From Novosphingobium sp. CECT 9465 (GTDB taxonomy: Bacteria; Pseudomonadota; Alphaproteobacteria; Sphingomonadales; Sphingomonadaceae): DNA of 64,000 nucleotides. The notes under the pieces were generated by a model that made no database searches, was not told the origin of the DNA, and saw only the letters and a program-made list of their open reading frames with translations. The position numbers and the translations under genes were made by a program. Below are positions 17,588 through 28,434 of the stretch, piece after piece. The stretch covers positions 1,846,501 to 1,910,500 of the forward strand of contig NZ_CAKLBX010000001.1 in assembly GCF_920987055.1 (NCBI RefSeq), written 5' to 3'. Position 1 is the stretch's first letter. Each line of letters begins with the position of its first letter.

Positions 17588-17722
17588 ATGGCGAAGAGCC
17601 AGAAGAAATCGAGCAAGGAAATCCGCAAGCCAAAGGCGGAAAAGCCCAAGAAACTCAACGCGTCCAATCCGTCGCAGAAGCCGGGCGTGGTGGCCGGGCT
17701 GGATAACATGAAGCGGACGTGA
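17588..17722 (+). CDS. lysine-rich 44-residue protein
   Basis: A short open frame starting MAKSQKKSSKEIRKPKAEKP and ending GVVAGLDNMKRT, with a GGAG ribosome site eight bases upstream. It has 13 lysines and 2 arginines in 44 residues and no hydrophobic segment. The conserved-looking tail (NPSQKPGVVAGLDNMK) and the good ribosome site argue for a real gene. I recall similar short proteins in sphingomonads but know of no function. A nucleic-acid-binding role is a guess from the charge alone. A hairpin at 17749-17772 follows. Confidence 0.65.
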   Translation: MAKSQKKSSKEIRKPKAEKPKKLNASNPSQKPGVVAGLDNMKRT

Positions 17723-17748
17723 GCGGCGAAGACTGACCGGCGCTCTCG

Positions 17749-17772
17749 CCCCCTCCCGCGAACGGAAGGGGG
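17749..17772. terminator. bidirectional hairpin between convergent genes
   Basis: CCCCCTCCC (17749-17757) / GGAAGGGGG (17764-17772), one mismatch, in the 59-bp gap between the lysine-rich gene and the convergent lipoprotein gene. There is no clear T-run. Confidence 0.4.
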
Positions 17773-17781
17773 TGACCGGCA

Positions 17782-18252
17782 TCAGCGGCAGCGGACGTTG
17801 CTGCGATTGCTGCGGTTTCCGCTATCGACCGCTGCGCCCACCGCAGCTCCACTGATGCCGCCAATGATGGCGCCCAGAACCGTGCTGTCACCAGGAGCGA
17901 TGATCGCGCCCGCCGCAGCGCCACCCAGACCGCCGACGATCAACCCGGTCGAGCCGTCCGAACGGCGGCAGTAATAGCGATTGTCCCGCCCGCGATAGAC
18001 GCGATCTTCATACGACAACTGCCGTTCGCGATAGCGCGAATTGTTGCGATAGTAACGATCCGCCTCATAGCGGCCATAACGAGGATCGGGATTGTTGTAA
18101 TCGTAGCGTCCATTCTGTTCGTAATAGCCGCGATCGTAATATCCCCATTCGTCGCCATTGGCGTAACCGGGGCGATCGTAACAGCCATTGCTGGCGCAGG
18201 CTCCGGTCAATGTGGCGGCTGCGAGTGCGGTGAGCATCAGGGCCTTGTTCAT
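17782..18252 (-). CDS. glycine-zipper 2TM lipoprotein
   Basis: 156 residues. The signal peptide MNKALMLTALAAATLTGACAS has a lipobox (L-T-G-A-C), so the mature protein is anchored through Cys19. A Tyr/Arg/Asn-rich hydrophilic middle (about 25-95) is followed by a glycine-zipper pair: LIVGGLGGAAAGAIIAPG and LGAIIGGISGAAVGAAVDSG (about 104-145). This is the 2TM glycine-zipper family (SlyB/RcnB-adjacent type), usually outer-membrane lipoproteins of envelope stress. The start has a purine-rich upstream GGAGAAGG. It is transcribed toward the lysine-rich gene. Confidence 0.85.
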   Translation of the reverse strand: MNKALMLTALAAATLTGACASNGCYDRPGYANGDEWGYYDRGYYEQNGRYDYNNPDPRYGRYEADRYYRNNSRYRERQLSYEDRVYRGRDNRYYCRRSDGSTGLIVGGLGGAAAGAIIAPGDSTVLGAIIGGISGAAVGAAVDSGNRSNRSNVRCR

Positions 18253-18388
18253 GGCGCCTTCTCCGTTGCTTGAGCGGGGCGCGATGACGCCCGTTGTGTT
18301 TATCGCAATGGATGGCGGGCATGGACGTTCCCGAAAGTGGCAGGCGATGGTTGCGCGGCGAAGGCCGATTGCTTAAATCAGGACGGGC

Positions 18389-18883
18389 ATGACCCCGATT
18401 TCCTTTCGATCCCGCCTGCGCGCATTCCAGACGATGCGCGGCGATCCGCCAGAGGCGGGGTTCATCGCCGATCTGGAATTCCTCGAAAACCGTGATCTTG
18501 ACCTGTCGGTGCGGCTTGGCGCGATGCTGGGGTTCAATGCGCTGCTGATCACCATCGGCACACATCCGATATCGGCCAGTCCCGGCGCGCCGCTATCGGT
18601 GGATGCGGCAAGCCAAGGCGCGTTGGTGCTCGCCAATCTGGTTGCCCTGGCGCCGTTGGTGGTGTCCTGCTTCCTCGCCTTGCGCGCAATGCTGTTGGGT
18701 GAAGAGTTCGACGCCGATGGCCTTGAAGGTGATGCCGCGCTGCGCCAGCGCCTGTTCGCCAGCTTCGTCCATTCGATCGACGCCCAGGCCCGCCTGCTCC
18801 GCCACGCGATCCGCTGGACCATCGCAGGCGGCGCGCTGACGCTGCTGGTGTGGGCGGCGATCTTGTTTGAGAAGGTGGTTTAG
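18389..18883 (+). CDS. membrane protein, unknown function
   Basis: 164 residues with probable transmembrane segments at about 45-57 (MLGFNALLITIG, short), 75-101 (ALVLANLVALAPLVVSCFLALRAML) and 142-160 (TIAGGALTLLVWAAIL). A charged region (LGEEFDADGLEGDAALRQRLFASFVHSIDAQARLLRHAIRW) lies between the last two. The arrangement resembles the Pycsar/CBASS-associated or DUF-type small membrane proteins only loosely, and I do not assign a family. No neighbour suggests a role. A strong terminator follows at 19107-19137. Confidence 0.6.
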   Translation: MTPISFRSRLRAFQTMRGDPPEAGFIADLEFLENRDLDLSVRLGAMLGFNALLITIGTHPISASPGAPLSVDAASQGALVLANLVALAPLVVSCFLALRAMLLGEEFDADGLEGDAALRQRLFASFVHSIDAQARLLRHAIRWTIAGGALTLLVWAAILFEKVV

Positions 18884-18909
18884 CGCTGGCAGCGCCCCAC
18901 ACATCGCGT

Positions 18910-19050
18910 CGTCACCCTGACCTTTTTTGGCAATTATCCCACAAAGGGTCGCGTCTCTTTCGCCATGCTGAACTTGTTTCAGCATCTATCTCTCGCCACG
19001 AACCGCCGTATGTGGGGATGGATGGACCCTGAAGCAAGTTCAGGGTGACG
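18910..19050. repeat. paired-palindrome element with 11-bp terminal inverted repeats
   Basis: CGTCACCCTGA (18910-18920) and TCAGGGTGACG (19040-19050) are perfect terminal inverted repeats. Inside are hairpins ATGCTGAA-CTTGT-TTCAGCAT (18965-18985) and ACCCTGAA-GCAAG-TTCAGGGT (19026-19046), whose loops are nearly complementary. A related 90-bp element is at 46792-46881. Most of the 379-bp gap 18884-19262 is repeats; no gene is seen. Confidence 0.7.
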
Positions 19051-19106
19051 GGTTTTGGGGCGTTGTTTGGGCTGGGTTTGTGTTTGGGGAGGGCCACCAC
19101 CCCCAA

Positions 19107-19137
19107 CCCCCTCCTCTGAAGAGGAGGGGGCTTTTTT
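19107..19137 (+). terminator. strong Rho-independent terminator
   Basis: CCCCCTCCTC (19107-19116), loop TGAA, GAGGAGGGGG (19121-19130), then CTTTTTTG. Oriented to end transcripts coming from the membrane protein gene at 18389-18883. Confidence 0.8.
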
Positions 19138-19262
19138 GTTGGGGCGACGTCGCCCTGCACACTCCGCTGCGACTAAGACTTGCTGTGCAAGCCTAAGTCT
19201 CGCTCCCCTCCCCCCTTAGACAGGCTCAGGATGAGCGGGAGGGGTTGGGGATGGGGTTGGCC

Positions 19263-21361
<2,099 letters not shown>

Positions 21362-21594
21362 AGGGGCTTTTAAGCACAGTAAGGGCGGACGGCAACCGGG
21401 CATTGCTTGCTTGGTGTGTCTTTCCGTTGCCGCGAACCCGAACGTCCGCTTTTCATCTGATCGCGGTCAGCATCGCTTCCGTCGGCATTCAATAAGGCTG
21501 GCGGCAGCACTGAAGGGGCCAGAGCTAGGCAATGAAGGACTTTTGATTGCTGCGCCTGAGAAAAAGTTCTTCAGCCACCCGTTGCAATGACGCA
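21362..21594. other. gap between thiC leader and TonB receptor: nothing recognised
   Basis: This stretch should contain the thiC promoter (minus strand, upstream of the riboswitch) and DNA upstream of the receptor promoter. No clear boxes, repeat or ORF were found. Confidence 0.4.
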
Positions 21595-21660
21595 TTTTGA
21601 GTTTTTAACGAGAATGAGTTGCAATAGCATTGACTCTTGCGATTCACTCGCATTAAAGGC
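21595..21660 (+). promoter_or_regulatory. AT-rich promoter region with possible Fur-type box
   Basis: The stretch is markedly AT-richer than its surroundings and contains GAGAATGAGTTGCAATAGC and ATTGACTC...GATTCACTCGCATT, which loosely resemble overlapping Fur/iron-box half sites. Iron control is typical for siderophore receptors. It also holds two GANTC sites (GACTC and GATTC). No box matches the consensus well. Confidence 0.3.
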
Positions 21661-21685
21661 GCGCATCATTTGATGGGAGCCTGCC

Positions 21686-23800
21686 GTGCTGCACCACCTG
21701 CGTTGTTCGTCCACGATTTCGTTTCCCGCCCTGCTGACAGCCCTGCTGCCGTCGCTGGCGCTGGACATTTCCCCGGCATGGGCCATCGAGGCCGAAGAAC
21801 CTTCAACCCGGATTACCGTGATCGGTGAAAAGGCGGAAGGTGTGACGCGCGGGGCGACCGGGCTGCCGCTGGCGATCGTCGATACGCCGCAATCGGTAAC
21901 GGTGATCGATCGCGATGTGATGGACGATTTCGCGTTTGACGAGGTCAACGATGTATTGCGCTACGTTACCGGCGTGAATGTCGAGGAGGTTGAAACCGAC
22001 CGCACTTATTACAACGCGCGCGGCTTCGACATTACCGAAGCAATGGTCGATGGTGTGCAGATCCCGAACATCTGGGGGCCTTCGATCGGATCGCTCGACA
22101 CCGTGGCGTGGGATTCCATCGAAGTGGTGCGCGGAGCCAACGGACTGCTTTCGGGCGTGGGCAACCCTTCGGGTACGATCAATTACCGGAGGCGACACCC
22201 CACCGGTGAGCGCCGCATTTCGGGTGAACTGACCGCCGGATCATGGAACCGGGTGCGCGGTGAAATCGATCTGGATACACCGCTGACCGCCGATGGAAGC
22301 TGGGCGCTGCGGATCGTGGGCGCTGCGCAGAATTCGGATTCGTACCTTCGCGATTATCGCACCAGCCGCAGCGCGGTCCAGGGTGTGCTGGATGGACGGG
22401 TGACTGACACGGTGAGCGTATCGCTGGGCTATACCCGCCAGCAGAGCAAGGCGCGCGGGGTGATGTGGGGCGCACTGCCGCTGCTCGACAGCGAAGGCGA
22501 ACAACTCGACTGGGATTTTTCCACCTCTACCACACAGGACTGGACCTATTGGAACAATACCGACCAGACCGCCTATGGCGAAGTGACCTGGGCGTTTGCG
22601 CCGGGCTGGACCGCCCGGACCCATCTGACGCGGCGGATTACGGATGAACCGTCACGGCTGTTCTACACCTATGGCACGCCAGACGCAGAGACGGGGCTTG
22701 GGCTTTACGGCTATCCGGGCGGGTATGAATCCACGGCGCGCGGGTGGATCTGGGACAACAGCTTACAAGGTACGTTCCAGCTGTTCGGGCGCGAGCACAA
22801 GCTGAACGTCGGTTTGCAGCGCACCTGGGCCGATTTCGAGTATCTTTCGTTTCCGGTGCCGGGGACCGATCCGGCATGGGGCGCGTTGCCTTCGCTGGCG
22901 AGCGGATGGGACGGAACCGAAGTGCCCTTCCCCGCTTTCGGTGCGGCGGTGCAGAGTTCCGACATATCCGACAAGCAGTGGCGCGTACGCGGGGCAACCG
23001 ATCTGGAATTGACCGACCGGCTCAACCTGATCGTCGGGGCCAACTACGTTGACGTCAGGACGACCGGATACACCTTTGGCGTGAGCGCGGCGCGCAGCGA
23101 GAATGCGGTCAGCCCGTTCGTGGGCGCGACCTTTGCCGTGGTGCCGGGCGTCAATCTCTATGCAAGCTATACCGACATCTTCAATCCGCAGAAGGAACTG
23201 GGCACGGACCTGCGCCCGGTGGGATCGGCCAAGGGCACGAGCTGGGAAGCGGGCATCAAGGGCGAAACGCCGAACAAGGCGCTGTTCGGATCGATCGCGC
23301 TTTTTCGCGCCGAACAGAACAACCTGGCCGAAGCCGCGGGATACAACGTGGAACTGGGGCAAACGCTTTACAACGGGATCGACGTGCGCAGCCAGGGCAT
23401 CGAGGCTGAAATCGGCGGGCGGATTGCGCCGGGGCTGACTGTGCAAGGCGGCATGACGCATCTTTCGCTGGAAGGTGCAGATGACAGCGCGGTTCGCAAA
23501 TATGTGCCGCGCACCACGGCCAACCTGCTGGTACGGTGGGAGCCGGTGGACAGGCTGCAACTGGGTGCCGCAATGCGCTGGCAGGATGATGTCTCGATCA
23601 CCAATGCACTCGGCACGATCCGGCAGGATGCCTATGCCACGCTGCAATTGCAGGCGGGGTATCGGTTAAGCGAAAACGTCAGCTTCAACCTGAATGTTGC
23701 CAATGCCACCAACCACAAGCACCTGACCAGCCTGTACTGGGATCAGGCACTGATTGCCGCGCCCCGCAATGTGACGGGATCGGTCAGGATGACGTTCTGA
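21686..23800 (+). CDS. TonB-dependent siderophore receptor
   Basis: A 704-residue outer-membrane receptor starting at a GTG with a GGGAG ribosome site. It has a signal peptide (to about residue 33), a TonB-box-like ITVIGEK, the plug domain with IVDTPQSVTVIDRDVMDDFAF, DVLRYVTGVNVEEVETDRTYYNARGFDI, VEVVRGANGLLSGVGNPSGTINYRRRHP-type motifs (here IEVVRGANGLLSG), then a 22-strand barrel ending GSVRMTF. The plug motifs and the barrel phrase LYASYTDIFNPQKELG are those of the FpvA/FhuE/FoxA siderophore group. No extra N-terminal signalling domain is present. Its stop overlaps the start of the PepSY gene (TGATG), implying one transcript for uptake and reduction. Confidence 0.93.
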   Translation: MLHHLRCSSTISFPALLTALLPSLALDISPAWAIEAEEPSTRITVIGEKAEGVTRGATGLPLAIVDTPQSVTVIDRDVMDDFAFDEVNDVLRYVTGVNVEEVETDRTYYNARGFDITEAMVDGVQIPNIWGPSIGSLDTVAWDSIEVVRGANGLLSGVGNPSGTINYRRRHPTGERRISGELTAGSWNRVRGEIDLDTPLTADGSWALRIVGAAQNSDSYLRDYRTSRSAVQGVLDGRVTDTVSVSLGYTRQQSKARGVMWGALPLLDSEGEQLDWDFSTSTTQDWTYWNNTDQTAYGEVTWAFAPGWTARTHLTRRITDEPSRLFYTYGTPDAETGLGLYGYPGGYESTARGWIWDNSLQGTFQLFGREHKLNVGLQRTWADFEYLSFPVPGTDPAWGALPSLASGWDGTEVPFPAFGAAVQSSDISDKQWRVRGATDLELTDRLNLIVGANYVDVRTTGYTFGVSAARSENAVSPFVGATFAVVPGVNLYASYTDIFNPQKELGTDLRPVGSAKGTSWEAGIKGETPNKALFGSIALFRAEQNNLAEAAGYNVELGQTLYNGIDVRSQGIEAEIGGRIAPGLTVQGGMTHLSLEGADDSAVRKYVPRTTANLLVRWEPVDRLQLGAAMRWQDDVSITNALGTIRQDAYATLQLQAGYRLSENVSFNLNVANATNHKHLTSLYWDQALIAAPRNVTGSVRMTF

Positions 23801-25068
23801 TGGCAAGTCGCGTTGCTGCCTTTGCGCCTTCGCGGTGGCTGGCGCTTCCCCGCCGCGCGTTCTGGGTGATGGCCCATCGCTGGGCGGGGCTTACGCTGGC
23901 ACTGTTTCTGGGCGTGGCCGGGCTGACCGGATCGCTGCTGCCGTGGATAGAGGAACTGGAAGCGGCGACGGCGCCGGGATTGCACAACGCGCAATGGGCG
24001 GGGGCGCCCGATCCACTGGTTGTTCGCGATAAGGTTCTGGCGCGCTATCCGGGGGCGGCGGTGGATTTCCTGCCACTGACGATCGAGCCGGGCAAGGCGC
24101 TCAGATTGCACCTGCACTGGCTTGACCCAAAAACCGGGCTTGAACGCGAACACGGTCCGGGCATACCCGATTGGGATGATATTTTCCTCGATCCGGTGAC
24201 CGGTGCGGAACAAGGGCGGCGCCAATGGGGGGCGATCGATCAGGGCATCAAGAACCTGATGCCGTTCGTCTACCGGCTGCATTACAGCCTGGCGCTGGAG
24301 ACTTTCGGCCTGCTGGTGTTCGGCATTGCCGCGCTGGTGTGGACGCTGGATTGCTTCATCGGATTTTACCTGACCCTTCCGCCGCGCATGGTCAAATCGG
24401 TACACGCGCCATTCGTTCAGCGGTGGCGGCCAAGCTGGCGGGTGCGCTGGCGGGCAACGCCCTACAAGCTGAACTTCGATCTGCATCGCGCAGGCGGGTT
24501 GTGGCTGTGGCCGCTGCTGCTGGTATTTGCGTGGTCGAGCGTATCGTTCAACCTGCCGCAAGTGCATGTGCCAGTGATGCGCGCGCTGGGGGCTGAAGAT
24601 CCGCGCATGGTCCTGTTCGACAATACGCTGCCCAGCCCACGCAACGCGCCCGCGCTCGATTTCCGCGAGGCGACCGCGCGAGGGCAGGAACTGGCGGAGC
24701 GCGTGGCGCAAAGCCATGGGCTTGGTGTGCGCGAGGATGGCGAGCGCTGGATCTGGCATGTGCCCACAAGCGGCATGTATGTTTATGGCTTCACCACCGA
24801 TGCGGACATCGGCCACCATGGCGGAGGGACGCGCGTGGCGTTCGACAGCAACACCGGGGAACTCAAGGCGGCGGAAATTCCAAGTGGGGTGAACGGCGCG
24901 AACACTTTCACCAACTGGCTGACCGCACTGCACACCGCCCATGTGTTCGGCCTGCCTTATCGCGTGTTCGTGAGTGTGCTGGGGCTGGCAGTGACGATGC
25001 TGAGCGTGACCGGTGTGGTGATCTGGCTGAAGAAGCGGTCGGCGCGGGCAGGCCGTGCCTTGCGATAG
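23800..25068 (+). CDS. PepSY-associated membrane protein (iron-uptake reductase type)
   Basis: 422 residues with four main transmembrane helices (about 28-50, 165-195, 225-247 and 383-410) and PepSY-type periplasmic regions between them. The N-terminal HRWAGLTLALFLGVAGLTGSLL and C-terminal ALHTAHVFGLPYRVFVSVLGLAVTMLSVTGVVIWLKKR phrases are typical. Conserved histidines (HRWAG, RLHYSLAL, FDLHRAGG, ALHTAH) probably bind haem. Proteins of this type beside siderophore receptors act as inner-membrane reductases that release iron. Its start overlaps the receptor stop, which supports that role here. The chelate is unknown. Confidence 0.9.
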   Translation: MASRVAAFAPSRWLALPRRAFWVMAHRWAGLTLALFLGVAGLTGSLLPWIEELEAATAPGLHNAQWAGAPDPLVVRDKVLARYPGAAVDFLPLTIEPGKALRLHLHWLDPKTGLEREHGPGIPDWDDIFLDPVTGAEQGRRQWGAIDQGIKNLMPFVYRLHYSLALETFGLLVFGIAALVWTLDCFIGFYLTLPPRMVKSVHAPFVQRWRPSWRVRWRATPYKLNFDLHRAGGLWLWPLLLVFAWSSVSFNLPQVHVPVMRALGAEDPRMVLFDNTLPSPRNAPALDFREATARGQELAERVAQSHGLGVREDGERWIWHVPTSGMYVYGFTTDADIGHHGGGTRVAFDSNTGELKAAEIPSGVNGANTFTNWLTALHTAHVFGLPYRVFVSVLGLAVTMLSVTGVVIWLKKRSARAGRALR

Positions 25069-25069
25069 C

Positions 25070-25666
25070 CTACCCCGCTGCCTGCCACTGGCGCACGGAC
25101 TCTACCGGCGAGACGAGCATCAGCACGTTGAGCGTCAGGTTATCGCGGATCATCCAGAGCGTGAACGCTTCGAAGATGAGCGCGATCATGACGGTCAGCA
25201 GTGCAGGCACACGGGCAGCGAAAAGGAAGCCCAGCGTCATGAAACCCATGTCGGCGGCAGAATTGAGCACGCTGTCGCCCGAATAGCCCCACGAGATCGT
25301 TACGGCACGGTAGCGATCGATGATGATCGGTGAGTTTTCGAGGATTTCCCATGATCCCTCGACCAGAACCGCCAGCATGAGCGCCCATTTCGATGAAAGC
25401 GCTTCGAACCCGAACCTGCGCCAGATGACATGTGCCGCGCCATAGAACAGGAAGCCGTGGATTACGTGGCTGAAGCTGTACCAATCGGAAATCTGCTGGC
25501 TGTTCTCGGCCGATTCGACCACGCCCTGCCATAGCCGGACCGTACCGCAGGGACAGATCGGCGGGCGGTGCATGCCCAGCAATATGATGACAATGCCGAG
25601 CGCCATGCCAATCGCAGCGATGGTGCCAGCCCGATCCGGCAAAAGCTGCGGTTTTACATTGTTCAT
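25070..25666 (-). CDS. DUF2585 membrane protein
   Basis: 198 residues from ATG 25666 (GGGGGACAG ribosome site). Several transmembrane helices occur: about 12-31, 62-80, 92-110, 135-150 and 155-175. Diagnostic phrases are GMHRPPICPCGTVRLWQGVV, DWYSFSHVIHGFLFYG, VLVEGSWEILENSPIIIDRYR and GYSGDSVLNSAADMGFM. They match the alphaproteobacterial DUF2585 family of unknown function. The conserved SHxxHG, ExxWE and NSxxD polar residues within helices suggest an active site or metal site in the membrane. It is divergent from crtY, 96 bp apart, and convergent with the PepSY gene. Confidence 0.85.
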   Translation of the reverse strand: MNNVKPQLLPDRAGTIAAIGMALGIVIILLGMHRPPICPCGTVRLWQGVVESAENSQQISDWYSFSHVIHGFLFYGAAHVIWRRFGFEALSSKWALMLAVLVEGSWEILENSPIIIDRYRAVTISWGYSGDSVLNSAADMGFMTLGFLFAARVPALLTVMIALIFEAFTLWMIRDNLTLNVLMLVSPVESVRQWQAAG

Positions 25667-25762
25667 TCTGTCCCCCGATCCCCTGACCTTTCTGACGTGT
25701 GCCGAAGCGGTGCACAAGGGCATGGTTGCACCGGCAACCGCATACCCCTAAGCGCTTGAGAC

Positions 25763-26959
25763 ATGACGGCACGGCACTGCGATATTGCAATCCTTGGCGG
25801 CGGCCTTGCGGGCGGACTGACTGCGCTGGCCTTGCGCCGCGCCCGCCCCGATCTGGCGCTGACGGTGATCGAGCAAGGGCCAACGCTTGGCGGCAATCAC
25901 GTATGGTCGTTTTTCGGGTCGGACGTGGGCAAGGCCGGACGGGAATTGCTGGACGGGATGACCGTGGCGGCATGGCCGGAGTATTCGGTCGAATTTCCTG
26001 CATTCCAGCGGCGATTGAAGACCAGCTATTATTCGATCACGTCCGAACGGTTCGACGCGGTGTTGCAGGCGGAACTGGGGCCGGATGCGATCGTGACCGG
26101 GGTGCGCGCGCTGGCATGCAGCGCTACCAACGCGACCCTGCTGGACGGAACCCGGATCGAGGCGGATGCGGTGATCGACGCGCGCGGGATTCGCAATCTG
26201 GGGCACCTGACGGGGGGCTGGCAGAAGTTCGTCGGGCAACGGCTGAAATTGGCGGCACCGCACGGGCTGGACGCGCCAATCGTCAAGGATGCCACAGTGG
26301 AGCAGCACGACGGTTATCGTTTCGTATATTGCCTGCCGTTTGCGCCGGACGAAGTGTTCGTCGAGGACACATATTATTCTGATAGCGCGATGCTGGACGT
26401 GCCGGTGCTGAGCGCACGGATTGCAGATTATGCGCGCAGGCGCGGGTGGCAGATAGCCGAAGTGCTCTCCGAAGAACACGGCGTTTTGCCGGTGGTGGCA
26501 GGCGGCGATTTCGATGCGTTCTGGCGCTCTACGGGTGGCACCGTGGCGCGCGCCGGAGCGCGAGCCGGGCTGTTTCAGGCGGTAACCAGCTATTCCCTGC
26601 CCGATGCGGTGCGCTATGCTCTGGCGCTGGCGAAGCAGGATGACCTCTCAGGCCCTGCCCTCGCCGCGTTTTCAGAAGACTGGGCACGGCGGCACTGGAA
26701 ACGCGGAGCCTATTTACGTGCGCTTTCGGCCATGTTGTTCGGCGCGGCCGAACCTGCTGAACGCTATCGCATTCTGGAACGGTTCTATCGCCTTGACCGC
26801 CGCCTGATCGAGCGGTTCTATGCCGGGCGCATGACCTTTGCGGACAAGGCGCGCATTCTGGCAGGCAAGCCGCCCGTGCCCATCGGCAAGGCCATCGGTG
26901 TGCTGACCGGCCTTGGCCACAAGCCGCAATCCCTCTCGCTTGCAGGAACCCGCGCATGA
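25763..26959 (+). CDS. crtY: lycopene beta-cyclase
   Basis: Cyclises both ends of lycopene to give beta-carotene. The 398-residue protein has the FAD/NAD-binding start CDIAILGGGLAGGLTALALRR, the HVWSFF segment, VIDARGIRNL, the FVEDTYYSD motif, and the C-terminal RYRILERFYRLDRRLIERFYAGRMTFADKARILAGKPPVPI, which are all CrtY-type features. It heads the crtY-crtI-LOG-crtB cluster, and its stop overlaps the crtI ATG by 4 bp. The geranylgeranyl diphosphate synthase gene (crtE) and hydroxylases such as crtZ or crtG are not in the window, so the final pigment cannot be deduced. Confidence 0.95.
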   Translation: MTARHCDIAILGGGLAGGLTALALRRARPDLALTVIEQGPTLGGNHVWSFFGSDVGKAGRELLDGMTVAAWPEYSVEFPAFQRRLKTSYYSITSERFDAVLQAELGPDAIVTGVRALACSATNATLLDGTRIEADAVIDARGIRNLGHLTGGWQKFVGQRLKLAAPHGLDAPIVKDATVEQHDGYRFVYCLPFAPDEVFVEDTYYSDSAMLDVPVLSARIADYARRRGWQIAEVLSEEHGVLPVVAGGDFDAFWRSTGGTVARAGARAGLFQAVTSYSLPDAVRYALALAKQDDLSGPALAAFSEDWARRHWKRGAYLRALSAMLFGAAEPAERYRILERFYRLDRRLIERFYAGRMTFADKARILAGKPPVPIGKAIGVLTGLGHKPQSLSLAGTRA

Positions 26960-28434
26960 AGCGTGCATGTGTCATCGGTGCCGGATTCGGCGGTCTTGCG
27001 CTGGCCATCAGGCTGCAATCGGGCGGCGTGCAGACCACGCTGATCGAAGCCCGCGACAAGCCGGGCGGGCGGGCCTACGTCTGGGAGAAGGACGGCTTCA
27101 CTTTTGATGCCGGGCCAACCGTGATTACCGATCCTTCGTGCCTCCAAGAATTGTGGGCGCTGAAGGGCCACCGCATGGCCGACGATGTGGAACTGATGCC
27201 GGTGATGCCGTTCTACCGGCTGAACTGGGGCGATGGCACCAATTTCGATTATTCGAACGATGACATCAGCCTGAAAGCCGAGATCGCCAAGCTGAACCCC
27301 GCCGATGTGGCGGGCTATGACGATTTCCTCGAATATTCGGCCGGTGTGCTGGAGGAAGGCTACGTCAAGCTGGGGGCAGTGCCGTTCCTCGATTTTGCGA
27401 GCATGATCAAGGCGGCCCCTGCCCTTGCCCGTTATCAGGCGTGGCGGTCGGTCTATTCGATGGTGTCCAGCTTCGTGAAGCACGAAAAGCTGCGCGAGGC
27501 GTTCAGCTTCCACAGTCTGCTGGTGGGTGGCAATCCGATGACCACCAGCGCGATCTATGCGCTGATCCACAAGCTGGAAAAGAACGGCGGGGTGTGGTGG
27601 GCAAAAGGCGGCACCAACAAGCTGATCGAGGGTATGGTCACGCATTTCCGGCGGATCGGCGGCGAAGTGCGGCTGGGCGATCCGGTGACGCATATCGCGA
27701 CGCTGGGGACGCGGGTGACCGGCGTGGAAACGAAAAGCGGGTGGTCAGGGCAATTCGATGCCGTCGCCTCGAACGCCGATCTGATGCATTCCTACCGCGA
27801 TCTTATGGTGGACAATACCCACGCCCAGCGCCGGGCCAAGGCGCTTGCGAAGAAGCGCTATTCGCCCAGCCTGTTCGTTGTCCACTTCGGCATCGAGGGC
27901 ACATGGCCGGGCATCCCGCATCACATGATCCTGTTCGGGCCGCGCTACAAGGGCCTGCTCGATGACATCTACAATCACGGCGTGTTGCCGCAGGATTTCT
28001 CGATTTACCTGCACCACCCGACCGTGACCGACCCCTCGGTCGCGCCTGAGGGGATGAGCACGTTCTATGCGCTGGTGCCGGTGGCCAACATGGGCAAGCT
28101 GCCGGTGGACTGGGACGAGGTTGGGCCGATCCTGGAGAAGCGCATCCTCGACGAAGTGGGCCGCCGCCTGATTCCTGATATCCATACCCGTATCGTAACG
28201 AAGTTCAGCTATGCCCCCAGCGACTTCAAGAGTGACCTTTCGGCGCACCTGGGCAGCGCCTTCAGCCTTGAGCCGCTGCTGACGCAGAGCGCGTGGTTCC
28301 GTGCCCACAATCGTGACGATACGATTTCGAATTTCTACCTTGTTGGCGCTGGCACCCATCCGGGCGCGGGCATTCCCGGCGTTGTCGGATCAGCCAAGGC
28401 CACCGCCGGACTGATGCTGGAGGACCTTTCGTGA
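26956..28434 (+). CDS. crtI: phytoene desaturase (lycopene-forming)
   Basis: A 492-residue FAD-dependent enzyme that introduces the four double bonds turning phytoene into lycopene. N-terminal ACVIGAGFGGLALAIRLQ with the following DKPGGRAYVWEKDGFTFDAGPTVITDP is the CrtI dinucleotide-binding signature. WWAKGGTNKLIEGMVTHFRRIGGEVRLG and the C-terminal YLVGAGTHPGAGIPGVVGSAKATA complete the family pattern. It begins inside the end of crtY (ATGA) and its TGA overlaps the GTG of the next gene (GTGA), so translational coupling through the operon is likely. Length and order are standard for bacterial CrtI. Confidence 0.97.
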   Translation: MKRACVIGAGFGGLALAIRLQSGGVQTTLIEARDKPGGRAYVWEKDGFTFDAGPTVITDPSCLQELWALKGHRMADDVELMPVMPFYRLNWGDGTNFDYSNDDISLKAEIAKLNPADVAGYDDFLEYSAGVLEEGYVKLGAVPFLDFASMIKAAPALARYQAWRSVYSMVSSFVKHEKLREAFSFHSLLVGGNPMTTSAIYALIHKLEKNGGVWWAKGGTNKLIEGMVTHFRRIGGEVRLGDPVTHIATLGTRVTGVETKSGWSGQFDAVASNADLMHSYRDLMVDNTHAQRRAKALAKKRYSPSLFVVHFGIEGTWPGIPHHMILFGPRYKGLLDDIYNHGVLPQDFSIYLHHPTVTDPSVAPEGMSTFYALVPVANMGKLPVDWDEVGPILEKRILDEVGRRLIPDIHTRIVTKFSYAPSDFKSDLSAHLGSAFSLEPLLTQSAWFRAHNRDDTISNFYLVGAGTHPGAGIPGVVGSAKATAGLMLEDLS

